A DNA stretch of 60,000 nucleotides from Hydractinia symbiolongicarpus (taxonomy: Eukaryota; Cnidaria; Hydrozoa; Anthoathecata; Hydractiniidae). Location of the stretch: the NCBI RefSeq assembly GCF_029227915.1, contig NC_079881.1:16097501-16157500 (forward strand), written 5' to 3'. Positions 44,128 to 54,815 of the stretch are shown here, piece by piece. The notes beneath the pieces are model-generated. The model saw only the letters and a program-made list of their open reading frames with translations. It was not told the DNA's origin and did no database searches. Both the position numbers and the translations under genes were made by a program. The stretch's first letter is position 1, and every line of letters starts with the position of its first letter.

Positions 44128-44585
44128 TAAGTTCTCATCTTGTTTTTAAATAATAATATCAATAACAAAAATATGTAAATTTTGAGATTAATGAAGTAAC
44201 AATATACTTTAAAACAAATCTCCTAGACGTTTCACATAATCATGGGTTATGGTTTTATCAAGCTGGCTTTTTGGCTTACCAGGTGGCCGCATGCAATATT
44301 AAAGCACGTGTTTCTCACAAGTTAGGTAAACCTAATACTGTCATAGCGATTATAGTTGTTTTTTGCAGGTGCTTTACTCTTTATTTGAAATTATCTGAGA
44401 TTTAGATGAACGTCTGGACAGGCTAGAATTTCCTTTACGATCTATGAGGTTTTACAAACTTTATTGCCCATACAGGAGTACAAGTAAGACCTTTATTGCC
44501 AAAAAAAATCCTAACAAATGATATAATAGCTACATGGTTTTGACATCATGCCTATTTGCTAATCTGTATCATTACGCGTACAAAT
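44128..44585. other. No gene recognised
   Basis: Spacer between the claudin-like gene and the minisatellite. Confidence 0.5.
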
Positions 44586-44589
44586 TTAC

Positions 44590-45265
44590 CGCTGTACATC
44601 ATTACACCTGCAAAGTTACGACTGTGTATTGTTTTGCTTCCAAAGTTACGACTGTGAATCGTTGCGCTTGTAAAGTTACGACTGTGCATCATTACACTTC
44701 CAAAGTTACGACTGTGCATCATTACACTTCCAAAGTTACAACTGTGCATCATCACGCTTCCAAAGTTACAACTGTGCATCATTACGCTTTCAAAGTTACG
44801 ACTGTGCATCATTACCCTCAAAGTTACGACTGTGTATTGTTTTACTTCCAAAATTACGACTGTGAATCGTTGCGCTTCCAAAGTTACAATTGTGAATCAT
44901 TACACTTTTAAAGTTACAACTGTGAATCGTTGTGCATCTAAAATTATGACTGTGCATGATTGCACTTCTAAAGTTACGACTGTGCATCATTACCCTCAAA
45001 ACTTACGGCTGTGCATGATTACACTTCCAAAGTTACGACTGTGAATTATCACACTCCCAAAGTTACAACTGTGCATCATTACACTTCCAAAGTTACGACT
45101 GTGAATTATCACACTCCCAAAGTTACAACTGTGCATCATTACACTTCCAAAGTTACAACTGTGAATCGTTGTGCATCTAAAATTACGACTGTACATGATT
45201 ACACTTCCAAAGTTACGACTGTGAATCGTTGCGCCTCTGAAGTAAATGTTGTGCATCATTATGTT
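44590..45265. repeat. Minisatellite, 30-bp unit, about 22 copies
   Basis: Unit close to GTGCATCATTACACTTCCAA plus AGTTACGACT. Variants alternate CATCATTACAC, AATCGTTGCGC and TATTGTTTTAC. Because 30 is a multiple of 3 and the unit lacks stops, long frames stay open on both strands (HHYTSKVTTV on plus, HSRNFGSVMM on minus). No ATG/promoter or splice evidence favours translation. Confidence 0.9.
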
Positions 45266-45609
45266 TCCATCTTCCAAGAATAAGAAATAAAAAGAAAGCA
45301 GTTCAGATAATAATTCTAATAAAAAAAAATTTCTAGCATTTAACAATAAACGCGCAGAAACTTTGAAACTTCGCATCTCGAAAATAAATTTACGCTTGAA
45401 AAGGCTTTATTAATACCGAGTATAAAAATTTGTAGGGAATCATTATTTTGAATAACTTTTGCTTCTACCTTTACCCACTTCGTTTTTGTTTGATTGCTTA
45501 CCCAAGAAGCATGTGTTTGGCTTGAAAATCTGATTTTACTGTTTTTGGTGAACACGTCAAAAATTTGCCAAATGACCCTCCCTGATGAGATAAAGTTGTG
45601 TTGTAAGTC

Positions 45610-45665
45610 TCAAGTTATGCATCCTCTCTCTCTCTCTCCCCCCCCCCCCCCCCACACACACACAC
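45610..45665. repeat. Compound simple repeat (CT)n, C-run, (AC)n
   Basis: TCTCTCTCTCTC, then a C14-C15 run, then ACACACACACAC. Confidence 0.9.
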
Positions 45666-46675
45666 TTTTGCACACACTTTTGTTATACTAATAACCCTAT
45701 TTTTAAGAGCTGTGAAAAGCTCGGGGAGGGGAGGGGGGCTATAAGACCCCCTTCAGAAAGTGATGAGGGAGGGACATCGCATTGAACAAAAATTGGTACA
45801 AACGTTTGTTAACACATTGGTGGACAATTGAGATAACAAAAAAAATTGCATAACGTCTTGTAATCCAAACTGACATCATCATATATTTCAGTAAAGAAAA
45901 TTTAACATCAAAAATAATGAAAAGGCGGGATTTTCACAATTTCACAAGTAGTAAAGCATTTTCAACATTTGTCTCGTAAAATGATATTTAAAACTAATAC
46001 AATACAATACAATACAAAAATCAAACTATTGGCTGTTGTATTTATGTAACTGTCACGCTCGCTCTGTGACTACTCTCTCCCTTAATGACTGTCAATAATC
46101 GTACATTTTTATCAAGAATTGTGATGGTTAACCTTAATACTTCAGTTTGTAAGTATGATATAAATTGATAAAGCATATAGCTTATCATATAACCTCTAGA
46201 TATAAAAGAAGATCAAGGGTACACAAAGAATGTTTGTCAAACCGAGAGAAGGATAGTTCAGCTATGGATATTTGTTATTGGTAATTCTTCGTGAAATCGC
46301 TATATCCAGATGTCTTTCCCGGCAATTAGATGGGAAACAATGCTATCGTACGTAACTTTGTCCAAAATGACACTGTTTACTTTAACATTGCTTTTCACCC
46401 AGCCTTCAAAAGCTTTTTTTTTCCTGATTTTCAGTTTCCATTCCTAAAATTTTACAATTTTCTAACATAAAAATCCAACCATATACTTAGCTAGTCATCA
46501 GTACAAAAAAACAAAAAAGAAATTCAAAATTACTGATTTTGGTTAACTGCAACACCACGTACAAAAAATTCTTTAAAACCGTTGTTTTTTTCTTTTGGAG
46601 CATTTTTTGAGAAAAAATCGACCCTGGGATTTCACGTTCCTCCGAGAGGAGGATAATATTGGTTTCCAACTGTTA
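45666..46675. other. No gene recognised
   Basis: AT-rich. (AATAC)n occurs near 45995. Small frames are not supported. Confidence 0.5.
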
Positions 46676-46679
46676 GGTC

Positions 46680-47205
46680 ATCCAAATGACGTTTCAGGCC
46701 AAAATTAGTATTTCTTTCGACAAAATTTGGTACAGTTAACAAAAAAAGTGTGCTTTACATAATGTTGACATTATAATTTTGATTTTTTGTCACCTAATGT
46801 CATTTCAGGCCAAAATTGGTCCAAACATTAAAACTACTTTATTTTCAGCAAAATTTGGCACAGTTAACCAAAAAAGTATACTGAACATGATGGTGACATC
46901 AAAATTTTGATATTTTGTTACCTAAATGTCATTTCGGCCAAAATTGGTCCAAAATTTAAAACTACTTTATTTTCGAGAAAATTTGACACAGTTAACAAAA
47001 AAAGTATGCTGAACATGAAGGTGACATCAAAATTTTGATTTTTTTCCATCTTAAATGTCACTTTGGGCCAAAACTGGTCCAAGAATTAAAACTACTTCAT
47101 TTTCAACAAAAATTGACAAAGTTAACAAAAAACATATGCTGAACATAATGGTGTCATCAAAATATTGATTTTTGTCACCTAAATGTCATTTAAGACCATA
47201 AACGT
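46680..47205. repeat. Tandem array, period about 112-130 bp, about 4 copies
   Basis: The anchor GGCCAAAATTGGTCC recurs at 46697, 46809, 46936 and 47066. Each unit also has AAAACTACTTTATTTTC, GTTAACMAAAAAAGT and GGTGACATCAAAATTTTGA. Non-coding. Confidence 0.85.
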
Positions 47206-48050
47206 TTCAATCGCAAGACTTGTAACCATGAATGATATGCTGTATTTTTTGTTAGCAATTTCTTTTAAAATGTGAGTTTATTATGACACGTTTCGTTTCG
47301 TTTTGTTTGCGTTAATTGTACGATACTTGACTTGACTGACTTGTGTGCTTTATCTTCAAAGCTTCATGCACTAAACTTCTTCGAATGTTTGGCACGATAA
47401 CACAACGAATTAGCAGGTTGTCATCAAATTTTTTGGTAGCAAGCGGAAATTCTTAGAGCCCCCAGGGCTTCTTGTTTAAATTGGAATAGCCCAGAGTAAA
47501 TTTTTGTTTAGTTAAGAATTTGACGCTCATGCTGCATTCGCTAATTGCAAGCCAAGCCAGGGTCGGCATTATACTCTCAAAGCCGTCTGCGCGCTCGCAG
47601 CTTTTTGTACTAAATACTTCCGCCTATACGTAGTAAACATGTCGCCATACAAAGTTATACTTCGTATACGCATGCCTATACGGAGCCGTACTCCGAATAG
47701 CTGCACACTCAGGATGGAACATTTTAACGACAAAATAGAACTTTGAAAAAACATAATATAAACTATGCTGAAAATAAAGAAAACACTATGTTGAGCTATT
47801 GCGACAATAAAAAGAAAACAAAAACAAAAGAAAAAATATAGTTTGAAAAAACTTCCTTTTACCAAAAACATGGCGTCTTTTCTTCTTTTCCTTTATGAAA
47901 ATTAATTGAATAGAATTAAGCAAACAAATATCTTTAGATCAAGATATTGACCTGAGATCTGACCAAATCCTAACTTGCTTACAAATAAAATCATGTACAA
48001 GAATATTCTGTATTTGACAGTGTCTCATTAAAATTAAAATTTAAAAATGT
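47206..48050. other. No gene recognised
   Basis: AT-rich intergenic. The minus frame 47569-47871 is low-complexity and not supported. Confidence 0.5.
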
Positions 48051-48052
48051 AT

Positions 48053-48156
48053 CTTATTCCATGAAATTAACGAGTCATGAAATTAACGCGGTTTTTTAAA
48101 ATTCGCGTTAATTTAATTCGCGTTAATTTCTTGACTCGTTAACTTTATGGAATAAG
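48053..48156. repeat. Near-perfect hairpin (38-bp arms)
   Basis: Left arm 48053-48090 starts CTTATTCCATGAAATTAACG. Right arm 48119-48156 is its reverse complement with 3 mismatches in 38. The loop is 28 bp. It is probably a very small MITE or foldback element. Confidence 0.8.
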
Positions 48157-48780
48157 GTCAACAAATTTTCTGTTAAAGTCAAAAAATTAAAAAACATGCA
48201 AAAAGACACTTTAAAAGACAATAGGCGGAGACCCGACGTTGAAACGCTGATAAAAGCCACAAGTAACAACGTGACAGGCGTTGACCGAAGGGAGGAGTGC
48301 CACTTTGGTGCAGGTAAGCAGTATGTCGTAAATTGAGTAAAGCGCACACAACATTATAGTATTTCGGGTGTAAAACTTTTTTATTTCGCAGAATATGCTT
48401 AATCAATATAGAAAGTGTTGCGGAGAGGCATTAAGCATGGCAAGGAAAGGGCACGACAAAGACAGGCAAGAAAACAGGAAGACCAATCAGCAAGGCAGAG
48501 GTGGGCAAGGTATGGGAGTTACAGGCAAGGGCACAGTAGGCAGGCACCAGAAAAGACAGGGAAAAAATTACTGCAATACCATTAAGGTAATTAAGCAAAT
48601 ATATATGAACAAACTTAAAAAAGGTTAATACCGTTTAATTAAATTAATCGTAGCTATATTCGCTTTGTATCGTCTAATTAATCGGTCACCTTCATTTTTT
48701 GTAAACAATTATATACATTATTGAAGATATTATTTCGGTTTGTCTGTTTAGTATTCATATTACTATGGAAAGTTTATCAT
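48157..48780. other. No gene recognised
   Basis: The plus frame at 48395-48628 is Lys/Gly/Gln-rich (GGCAAGG-type repeats) and is not supported as a gene. Confidence 0.4.
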
Positions 48781-48810
48781 TTCTTGAACATGATAGTTTA
48801 GTAGGCGACG

Positions 48811-48838
48811 TTTCGGGAGATCCTTCTCCCATCATCAG
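48811..48838 (-). ncRNA. Possible hammerhead ribozyme core of the Penelope-like element
   Basis: On the minus strand: CTGATGAT, stem GGGAGA-AGGA-TCTCCC, then GAAACGTC. CUGAUGA and GAAA around a 6-bp stem II are the two conserved core strings of hammerhead ribozymes, which are known in Penelope-like elements. Stems I and III and the cleavage triplet were not established, so this is a candidate only. Confidence 0.4.
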
Positions 48839-48859
48839 ACAAAGTAAAATGATGTTGCG

Positions 48860-49622
48860 CATGCGAATTAACCAATCAGAAACGAGCTGATAATTACAGT
48901 TAATTACGGTAATTAACATTTTCGGACCTGGATGTAGGTAACTACTTTTTCTGTAGGGCTGGTAACCAAATCTCAGGAAGTTGATACGAGATGCTGTTTA
49001 TGTGTTTGTTACGTTCTACACTGTTGATGGTTTCTTTAATCTTTCTGGCCGTTGTTTTGGATTCTCTGTCAATGATTTTCCTCTCATCCCAATTAAACTG
49101 ATGATTTCTGCTTCAGCTGTGGTCCGCAATTTCGTTTTTCTTCACATCTCCGTTTCTCACTGCGCGCATATGTTCTTGTACTCGTTGCTTAAACTTTCTT
49201 TTTGTTTCGCCTATATACACTGCATCACAATCTTTACACGGGATTTCGTAAACAACATTGTTTTGTTCTTCCAAGTTTATTTTGTCTTTTGGTTTAGACA
49301 AAGTGCTTCTTAGGGTGTCTTTAGAGTTAAGAATGCATTTAATCTTGTGTTGCCTTAAAACTCGACGAAGGATCTCGCTGGTACCTGGTACGAAGGGTAG
49401 GAATGCTGATGCGATAAATTTCTCTGATGTTTCCTTGTTGTCTCCGTTGCATCTTCTCTTCATTTTATTTTCTACTCGCGTGATGACTTTATGACTGTAT
49501 CCATTTGTGATTAATGCATTTCTTACACGTCGAATTTCTATTTTCCTCTCCTGTTTGTCACTGACTACACTGTTGGCACGATTCAGTAATGAAGATATGA
49601 CACTTTCTTTGCAAGATTTCAA
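48860..49622 (-). pseudogene. Penelope-like element, GIY-YIG endonuclease end
   Basis: The minus-strand frame has FLPFVPGTSEILRRVLRQHK, ILNSKDTLRSTLSKPKD, then VVYEIPCKDCDAVYIGETKR and KFKQRVQEHMRAVRNGD. The 'VYxIPCxDCDxxYIGET.R' block with its two Cys is the GIY-YIG endonuclease of Penelope-like retroelements, which nicks DNA to prime reverse transcription. After a break at 49113 it continues NHQFNWDERKIIDRESKTTA to a TAG near 48942. The reverse transcriptase part is missing, so this is a 5'-truncated copy. Confidence 0.7.
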
Positions 49623-49631
49623 CCATCAATC

Positions 49632-49777
49632 AACGTAACAAACACATAAACAGCATCTCGTATCAACTTCCTGAGATTTGGTTACCAGGCCTACAGAAGA
49701 AGTAGTTACCTACATCCAGGTCCGAAAATGTTAATTACCGTAATTAACTGTAATTATTAGCTCGTTTCTGATTGATT
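49632..49777 (+). repeat. Inverted arm of the Penelope-like element
   Basis: Reverse-complement match to 48872-49015 (CGTAACAAACACATAAACAG ... CATCCAGGTCCGAAAATG ... TAATTACCGTAATTAACTG) with few differences. It places a copy of the element's 3' end in opposite orientation directly upstream of the truncated ORF, the inverted pseudo-LTR arrangement known for Penelope-like elements. Confidence 0.75.
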
Positions 49778-50635
49778 ATATACATGTTTGTTTTTATAAG
49801 AAACCAGTTTATAAGAAACCCTAGGCTCAGAAAGACCAAAGTTTTAGAAATCTCTAACATTAAGAAACTTTTATACATATAGCTAATGTACAACAGAAAA
49901 AATACGTACTACCATAGCTAGCAAATGTTGTTCATATATATCAAAACCATGCTCCAAACGGTTGAGCTCGAGACTTGGAAACTTGGTTTTTCATTACCAC
50001 AAGCGAGTCAGTCTGTGGACGTGAGCATAACATATTTTTTATGGCGGCCCTAAGAGGTGTAAGTAATCTTTCGAAGGCTTTGCATTAGCTAGGTAGAGGC
50101 TAAAAAGGGGTGCATTGCAAGTAAAAAATAATGATACACTAGCTACTACATAGATAGCTAGCTAGCTAGGTTGTTAGCTAGGTATTCAATTCCCTTCCAA
50201 AGGGAAAAATGCCCTTCAGCTTTCCTTATATAGCTAGCTAGCTACGCTGGACAAAGTTTCCATATATAACGAAAAAAAGTTAATAACGTAAGATAAAGTA
50301 TATCTAATGAGAATTAAGTAAGAATATTACTACCTGAGATTGATAGATATAAAAGGTAAACTTTTCCAGTAAAATTCTCGTGGTCTTTCTCCAGTAAAAT
50401 TCTCGTGGTCCTTCTCACATCGTCGCCATATTTAAATAACAACAAAAACTCCCCCATTGCCCTTTTAAATTCATGTTTTCTCGCTTGATCAAAAATTTAC
50501 GGAAAGATGACCAGATTAAATTGCTGGGAAACAAACGAAATTGAAGCCGTGGGAAAGATAAGATTGATGTATAGGGGCGAAACGCAGAAATCCTATACAG
50601 CCTTTATTTGGCTTATTCAATGAGGAAATGGGCTC
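49778..50635. other. No gene; GCTAGCTA-rich repeat DNA
   Basis: Contains TAGCTAGCTAGCTAGG near 50153 and 50230, and a 26-bp direct repeat (TTTCCAGTAAAATTCTCGTG, near 50365 and 50390). Confidence 0.5.
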
Positions 50636-50639
50636 CGCC

Positions 50640-50965
50640 ACTCTCCGCAAAAGTTAATCGTGACAACAGGCTGACTGCTTAATAAAGTAAATCGTTTCGG
50701 ACGTGCGCATAGGCGTAACAGCCATTTTCAAAAAACTTTATTGCAAAGTTTAAGTAGAAACACAGAAAACATCCAGTACAGGTAAACCCTGTCGCACATG
50801 CGTATAGGTGCAATACCCATATCCCCTTGTTACCTCGTCCAGCTATAAAAAATCACTCAGCAATGTTTTTTAGAGTATATGTTTTCGTGACAGTAATAAA
50901 AGTGTAGATTCCTAACTACCCTAGTCCCCAGGGTTTTTTGTCTTTTTGATATGGGAGAAGACCAC
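50640..50965. repeat. Dispersed repeat family A, inverted partial copy
   Basis: The reverse complement shows TATTACGCCTAT-, CGTCC(A/G)GTTA- and ATTTTGCAGAATAA-like blocks in the order seen in copies 2 and 3, for example GCACATGCGTATAGGTG against the reverse of the copy 2 sequence near 32255. Confidence 0.4.
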
Positions 50966-52170
50966 GAAAAATACCCTGGTATCGTTGACTGATTTTCGGC
51001 CAATATATGGCCAGATTATGCGAACGCGTCATACGTTAATTGATGCGAGTAACAATGGCGGAGCAGCAGAAAACGTACTAACATTTTGTATTGTCTCAGA
51101 CTAAAATATACAAGAAATATTATCTTGGTAACTGCAATAAGCGTCTTCAATGTTTGGAATAATATAGATTAGCAAGCTAGATACTTCCTGAATAAGTATT
51201 TTCTTTGCTGATCCAGTTCATGGAAAAAGTTTTTATTTTTGAGGCGTCTTGAATCCTAATCAATATATGTAGACTGCAAGACTTAATTTTAAAATACTTT
51301 TTTTTCTACAAAGTTAGCAAGTTCTACTCTTGTTTAAAATGTAAACCTCCCTAATCTGAATAAAACAATGAGTATGAAGAAGCTTAGTTAAGGAGGCTAA
51401 TAAGGTAAAAGCTATTTTCCAATTCAAGAAAATTTTCCCTGCACTGGAATGGAAAGAAACAGAAATTGGTCTGAGCATGTATATTAAAAATGTTTACGTC
51501 ACACCAATGTAAAATCGAGTTCAACTTTTTCTTTGAGTTGTGTGCAAAAAAGACAAGTAAAGTTTTTTATCCAATCAGGTTATTTCATTTTGTGAGAATT
51601 GTCCAAATTGTGTTTACTTTCTATACAAAATGCGCAATATTATAAAACAAGCGTAATAGCGACCACTTGGTTTCATTCATGGTCATTGGGATATACATTG
51701 CTTGTGATGTATTCTGTAAGGTTCAAACAAACTGATCATGTATGGATAAACACTTTTCGCTGTATTGGAGGGCCATGGTGTGCATTATAGGTATTTTAAA
51801 ATCGTTGGGTGAGCACAGTAGAACACAAGATGTGAAATTGAAAAGGAATATTTAAGCAGGTGTGCTAAATTTTTTTATGTGTATCTGATATTATGATGAA
51901 CACTGGCGAATCGCCGTTTATGCCTTGTTTATCTACCAACTACACTTGATTTACTGAGAAAAAGCTCTTTGTAGGATGTAAACATATCCAGATTTAGTTT
52001 TGTTTCACACAGTGAACGGCTATCATGAATTGCGTTTGAACATATAAACCACATTGAAAAGGCTTTATTTACTTTTTCCATGAAGACTTTTGTACTGTTT
52101 TCGCAAATGCCAAACACGGTAGAGCAATTTTTAGAGTAAAAATTTCTGCACTTGAAAATTATGAAGTATC
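50966..52170. other. No gene; dispersed repeat copy near 51430-51570
   Basis: Includes the second copy of the repeat seen at 170-345. The plus frame at 51599-51790 and the minus frame at 51929-52117 are unassigned. Confidence 0.4.
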
Positions 52171-52176
52171 GATAAA

Positions 52177-52905
52177 GTCGATAAGGCCCGTAGAAAAATC
52201 CACTGAGGCAGGATAAAAATGAAGAAGAAGCGTTATTTGAATTTTGATGACGTCAGCAACCCATCCACAAAAAATAAATTAGAACCTTGTTTTCACGTTG
52301 ACTATATTGTGTAGAGCTTAAAGCGCTGAACAAGAAAATGTATATGATCATGTGCTACGGTTAAGAAGATATAAGGGTTTAAAAATTTTGCTAACGTCAG
52401 CAATGGATGGCCTTGTCAACACCAAAAACTTTTCTTAGAAATTGGTATACCTATTGCCTTCATCGTATAGATCTTTAAACGCTGATCAAGAAAATGTATA
52501 GGATTATGTACTTTTGATAAATGGTTGCAGAGATATTAGGGTTTGAGGTTTTTTAATGACGTCATCAACCCGTCCATTCCGAAACGGATTTGCGGACCCA
52601 GGTTTGGGAAACTTACCCAAATTGGTCCTAAGTGATCCTAGTTACCCACGCGGTGAAAAATCATTGGCGTCACCACCTCGTTTCCAAGTTATTTGGCCTC
52701 AAAATTTTATATGCACTGTAATTGCTTCATTAATTTAATATAGGATATTGGCGTTAAAGTAGTGTTATTGACGTCCCGCCGTAACGTCAAAAATTGAACA
52801 TTTGAGACATACTTTTTCGGCATTTCAAAGAAAATTTCGGCGACATCAAAGGAAAATGACGATATCCACTATGACCGTCACATACACTTAGTATTATTAT
52901 ATAAG
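52177..52905. mobile_element. Longer relative of the GTCGATAAGGCCCG MITE with internal repeats
   Basis: Begins with GTCGATAAGGCCCGTAGAAA, as the MITE at 52910 does. Inside are three repeats around (T/C)(G/A)ACGTCA(G/T)CAA near 52249, 52391 and 52556, spaced about 140-165 bp. The right end was not found; it may be shared with or cut by the next element. Confidence 0.4.
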
Positions 52906-52909
52906 ACTA

Positions 52910-53085
52910 GTCGATAAGGCCCGTAGAAAAATCCACTTAGGCAGAAGGACAATGGAAAAATAGGTTGTTTTAGATTTTTTGCTGACGTCAGCAGTGCAAT
53001 TACAAAAATTTTTTTTTAGAAATTTGTATACCTATTTGTCCATCTTCATTTTGCCTGAGTGGATTTTTCCACGGGCCTTATCGAC
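52910..53085. mobile_element. MITE, 176 bp, with TIRs and TA target duplication
   Basis: The left end GTCGATAAGGCCCGTAGAAA and its continuation are matched by the inverted right end for at least 34 bp with 3 mismatches. TA flanks both sides (52908-52909 and 53086-53087). TA duplication points to a Tc1/mariner-type source transposase. Non-coding. Confidence 0.8.
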
Positions 53086-53089
53086 TATG

Positions 53090-54795
53090 ATTTGGGTTTA
53101 TTTGATAAATTTGCGTCAAAAAATATTTCCACTATTATCATAGTTCCTGAGTTTCTGAATTTAGTCGTTTTCAGAGACACCGATAAACGATTTTTGACAG
53201 TATATCAATTTTGACAAAGATACATGCGCAAAAAACAAAATGAGCAGTTCTCATGATTAAAATTGCCAGATAGGGTATAAATAAAAATATGTGCCATGCT
53301 TGATTGGTCAGGGTTCCCACTCTCTTTTTTGCAAAACAAAATTTGAGAACATTCGAGGAGATCTTTGTAATTTTTGAATAGCTTTTATTAACAAAATTGG
53401 GGAGATTTGAGGCACAAAAACTTTCACTTGTAAAAGTGAAGGAACACACAGACTGGCCCTACAAAAGATAACTAAGAAACTTTTCTTCAAATACAAACAC
53501 AACAAAAAAGTAATGTTAACAGGTCACAGCAATAGCAAATTATGGTGATTCAAAATAAATAATATAAAAACTAGCATATATAAGAAACAACTAAATGTCA
53601 AAAAATTTTGAGAAGATTTGAGAAGAAAACCTAAATTTCAAAAAAAATTAAGGATATTTGAGAATCGAGGAGACCTATTGAATTTAAGGAGATATAAGGA
53701 GTGATGAGGACGCGTGGGAACTCTGTTGGTGTAACCCAGTTTCTTATTTTCTTTTATCACAGAAAGCTAGTCTGTCAATAAAAAAACCCACGAAATTTCA
53801 GTTTAATGGAGCCAGTTTTTTGCTTTATTATATTTTTTTTTTTTGAATAAATTCATTATATTAAGTAAACATTGGATAAATTTTTGCAAATAGGGTCCCC
53901 CAAAACATACATATTTGTAGGATTTATTCTTGTGCATCTGATTTCAAACAAATATGTTGCTATTGCATTTTACGGAGGAATAGGTGAAGTCAAAATACCA
54001 AGCTAAAATACATAAAGAAACAAGTAGGTTATTCTATCACCTGCTATGTACCAAGCATATTATCAAACTTGCTTTTGACTAGCTTAATAAGCTAGCTAGC
54101 TACAACACTTGCTAAAAGACAAGGCTGTTGTTTTTATTATTTCATCAGTTTAATATTTTTTTTAATGCACAACGCAGCGTCAAGACCAAGTCAGTTATAT
54201 TTTAATAAATCTAACAAAGTGACACCAAAACATTTTTTCATAAATTTTGCTAGCTTTAAAAGTTTTGCTTACAAAACTAATCGATCACGGCTCATGCACC
54301 ATTTTATTATTAATCTGAAAAAGTGCTGACTAAGTAAAAAAATCATCATAATTATGCGAAAATGTGAAAGCCAATCATATTTCAAAATACCTGGGGACGA
54401 GGGTGACTTCCTAACTGCATTCGGCATCAGAATTTTTTTTTAGGAATTTTGTTTAGCCAAACTAAATTTTGCTAATTTCAATTTTAACATAAAAATAAAT
54501 AATAATATACCAACCTGAATAAAAACTTTTAACAAAAATAAAAATAAATAAAGCTAGCTATAGCTAACTTGTGTACAGGATGCAGCCTTTTTGCAATTCT
54601 AACGCGTTTGACAATATAAGATTGCGTACGAAAATCACCGTTTTTTGATTTTAGCAAAGCCTCGTTTAAAGAGTCACCAAAGTTACATTTTTCAGAAAGC
54701 TCGCGAAGTGCGGCAATGTAATTTGCTAAGTTCGCATATTCTCGTTGGCATCGTTCATAGAACTTGTAACGCTCAGTAATGAAAAATGGAATCAG
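53090..54795. other. No gene recognised
   Basis: AT-rich, with GAGGAGATTTGAG-like short repeats near 53340-53700 and GCTAGCTA stretches near 54090 and 54555. The minus frames at 53171-53505 look repeat-derived. Confidence 0.4.
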
Positions 54796-54800
54796 GACTT

Positions 54801-54815
54801 AGATAAAGTTAATCA
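54801..54815. repeat. Target site duplication, left copy
   Basis: AGATAAAGTTAATCA, identical to 57968-57982 on the other side of the retrotransposon. Confidence 0.8.
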
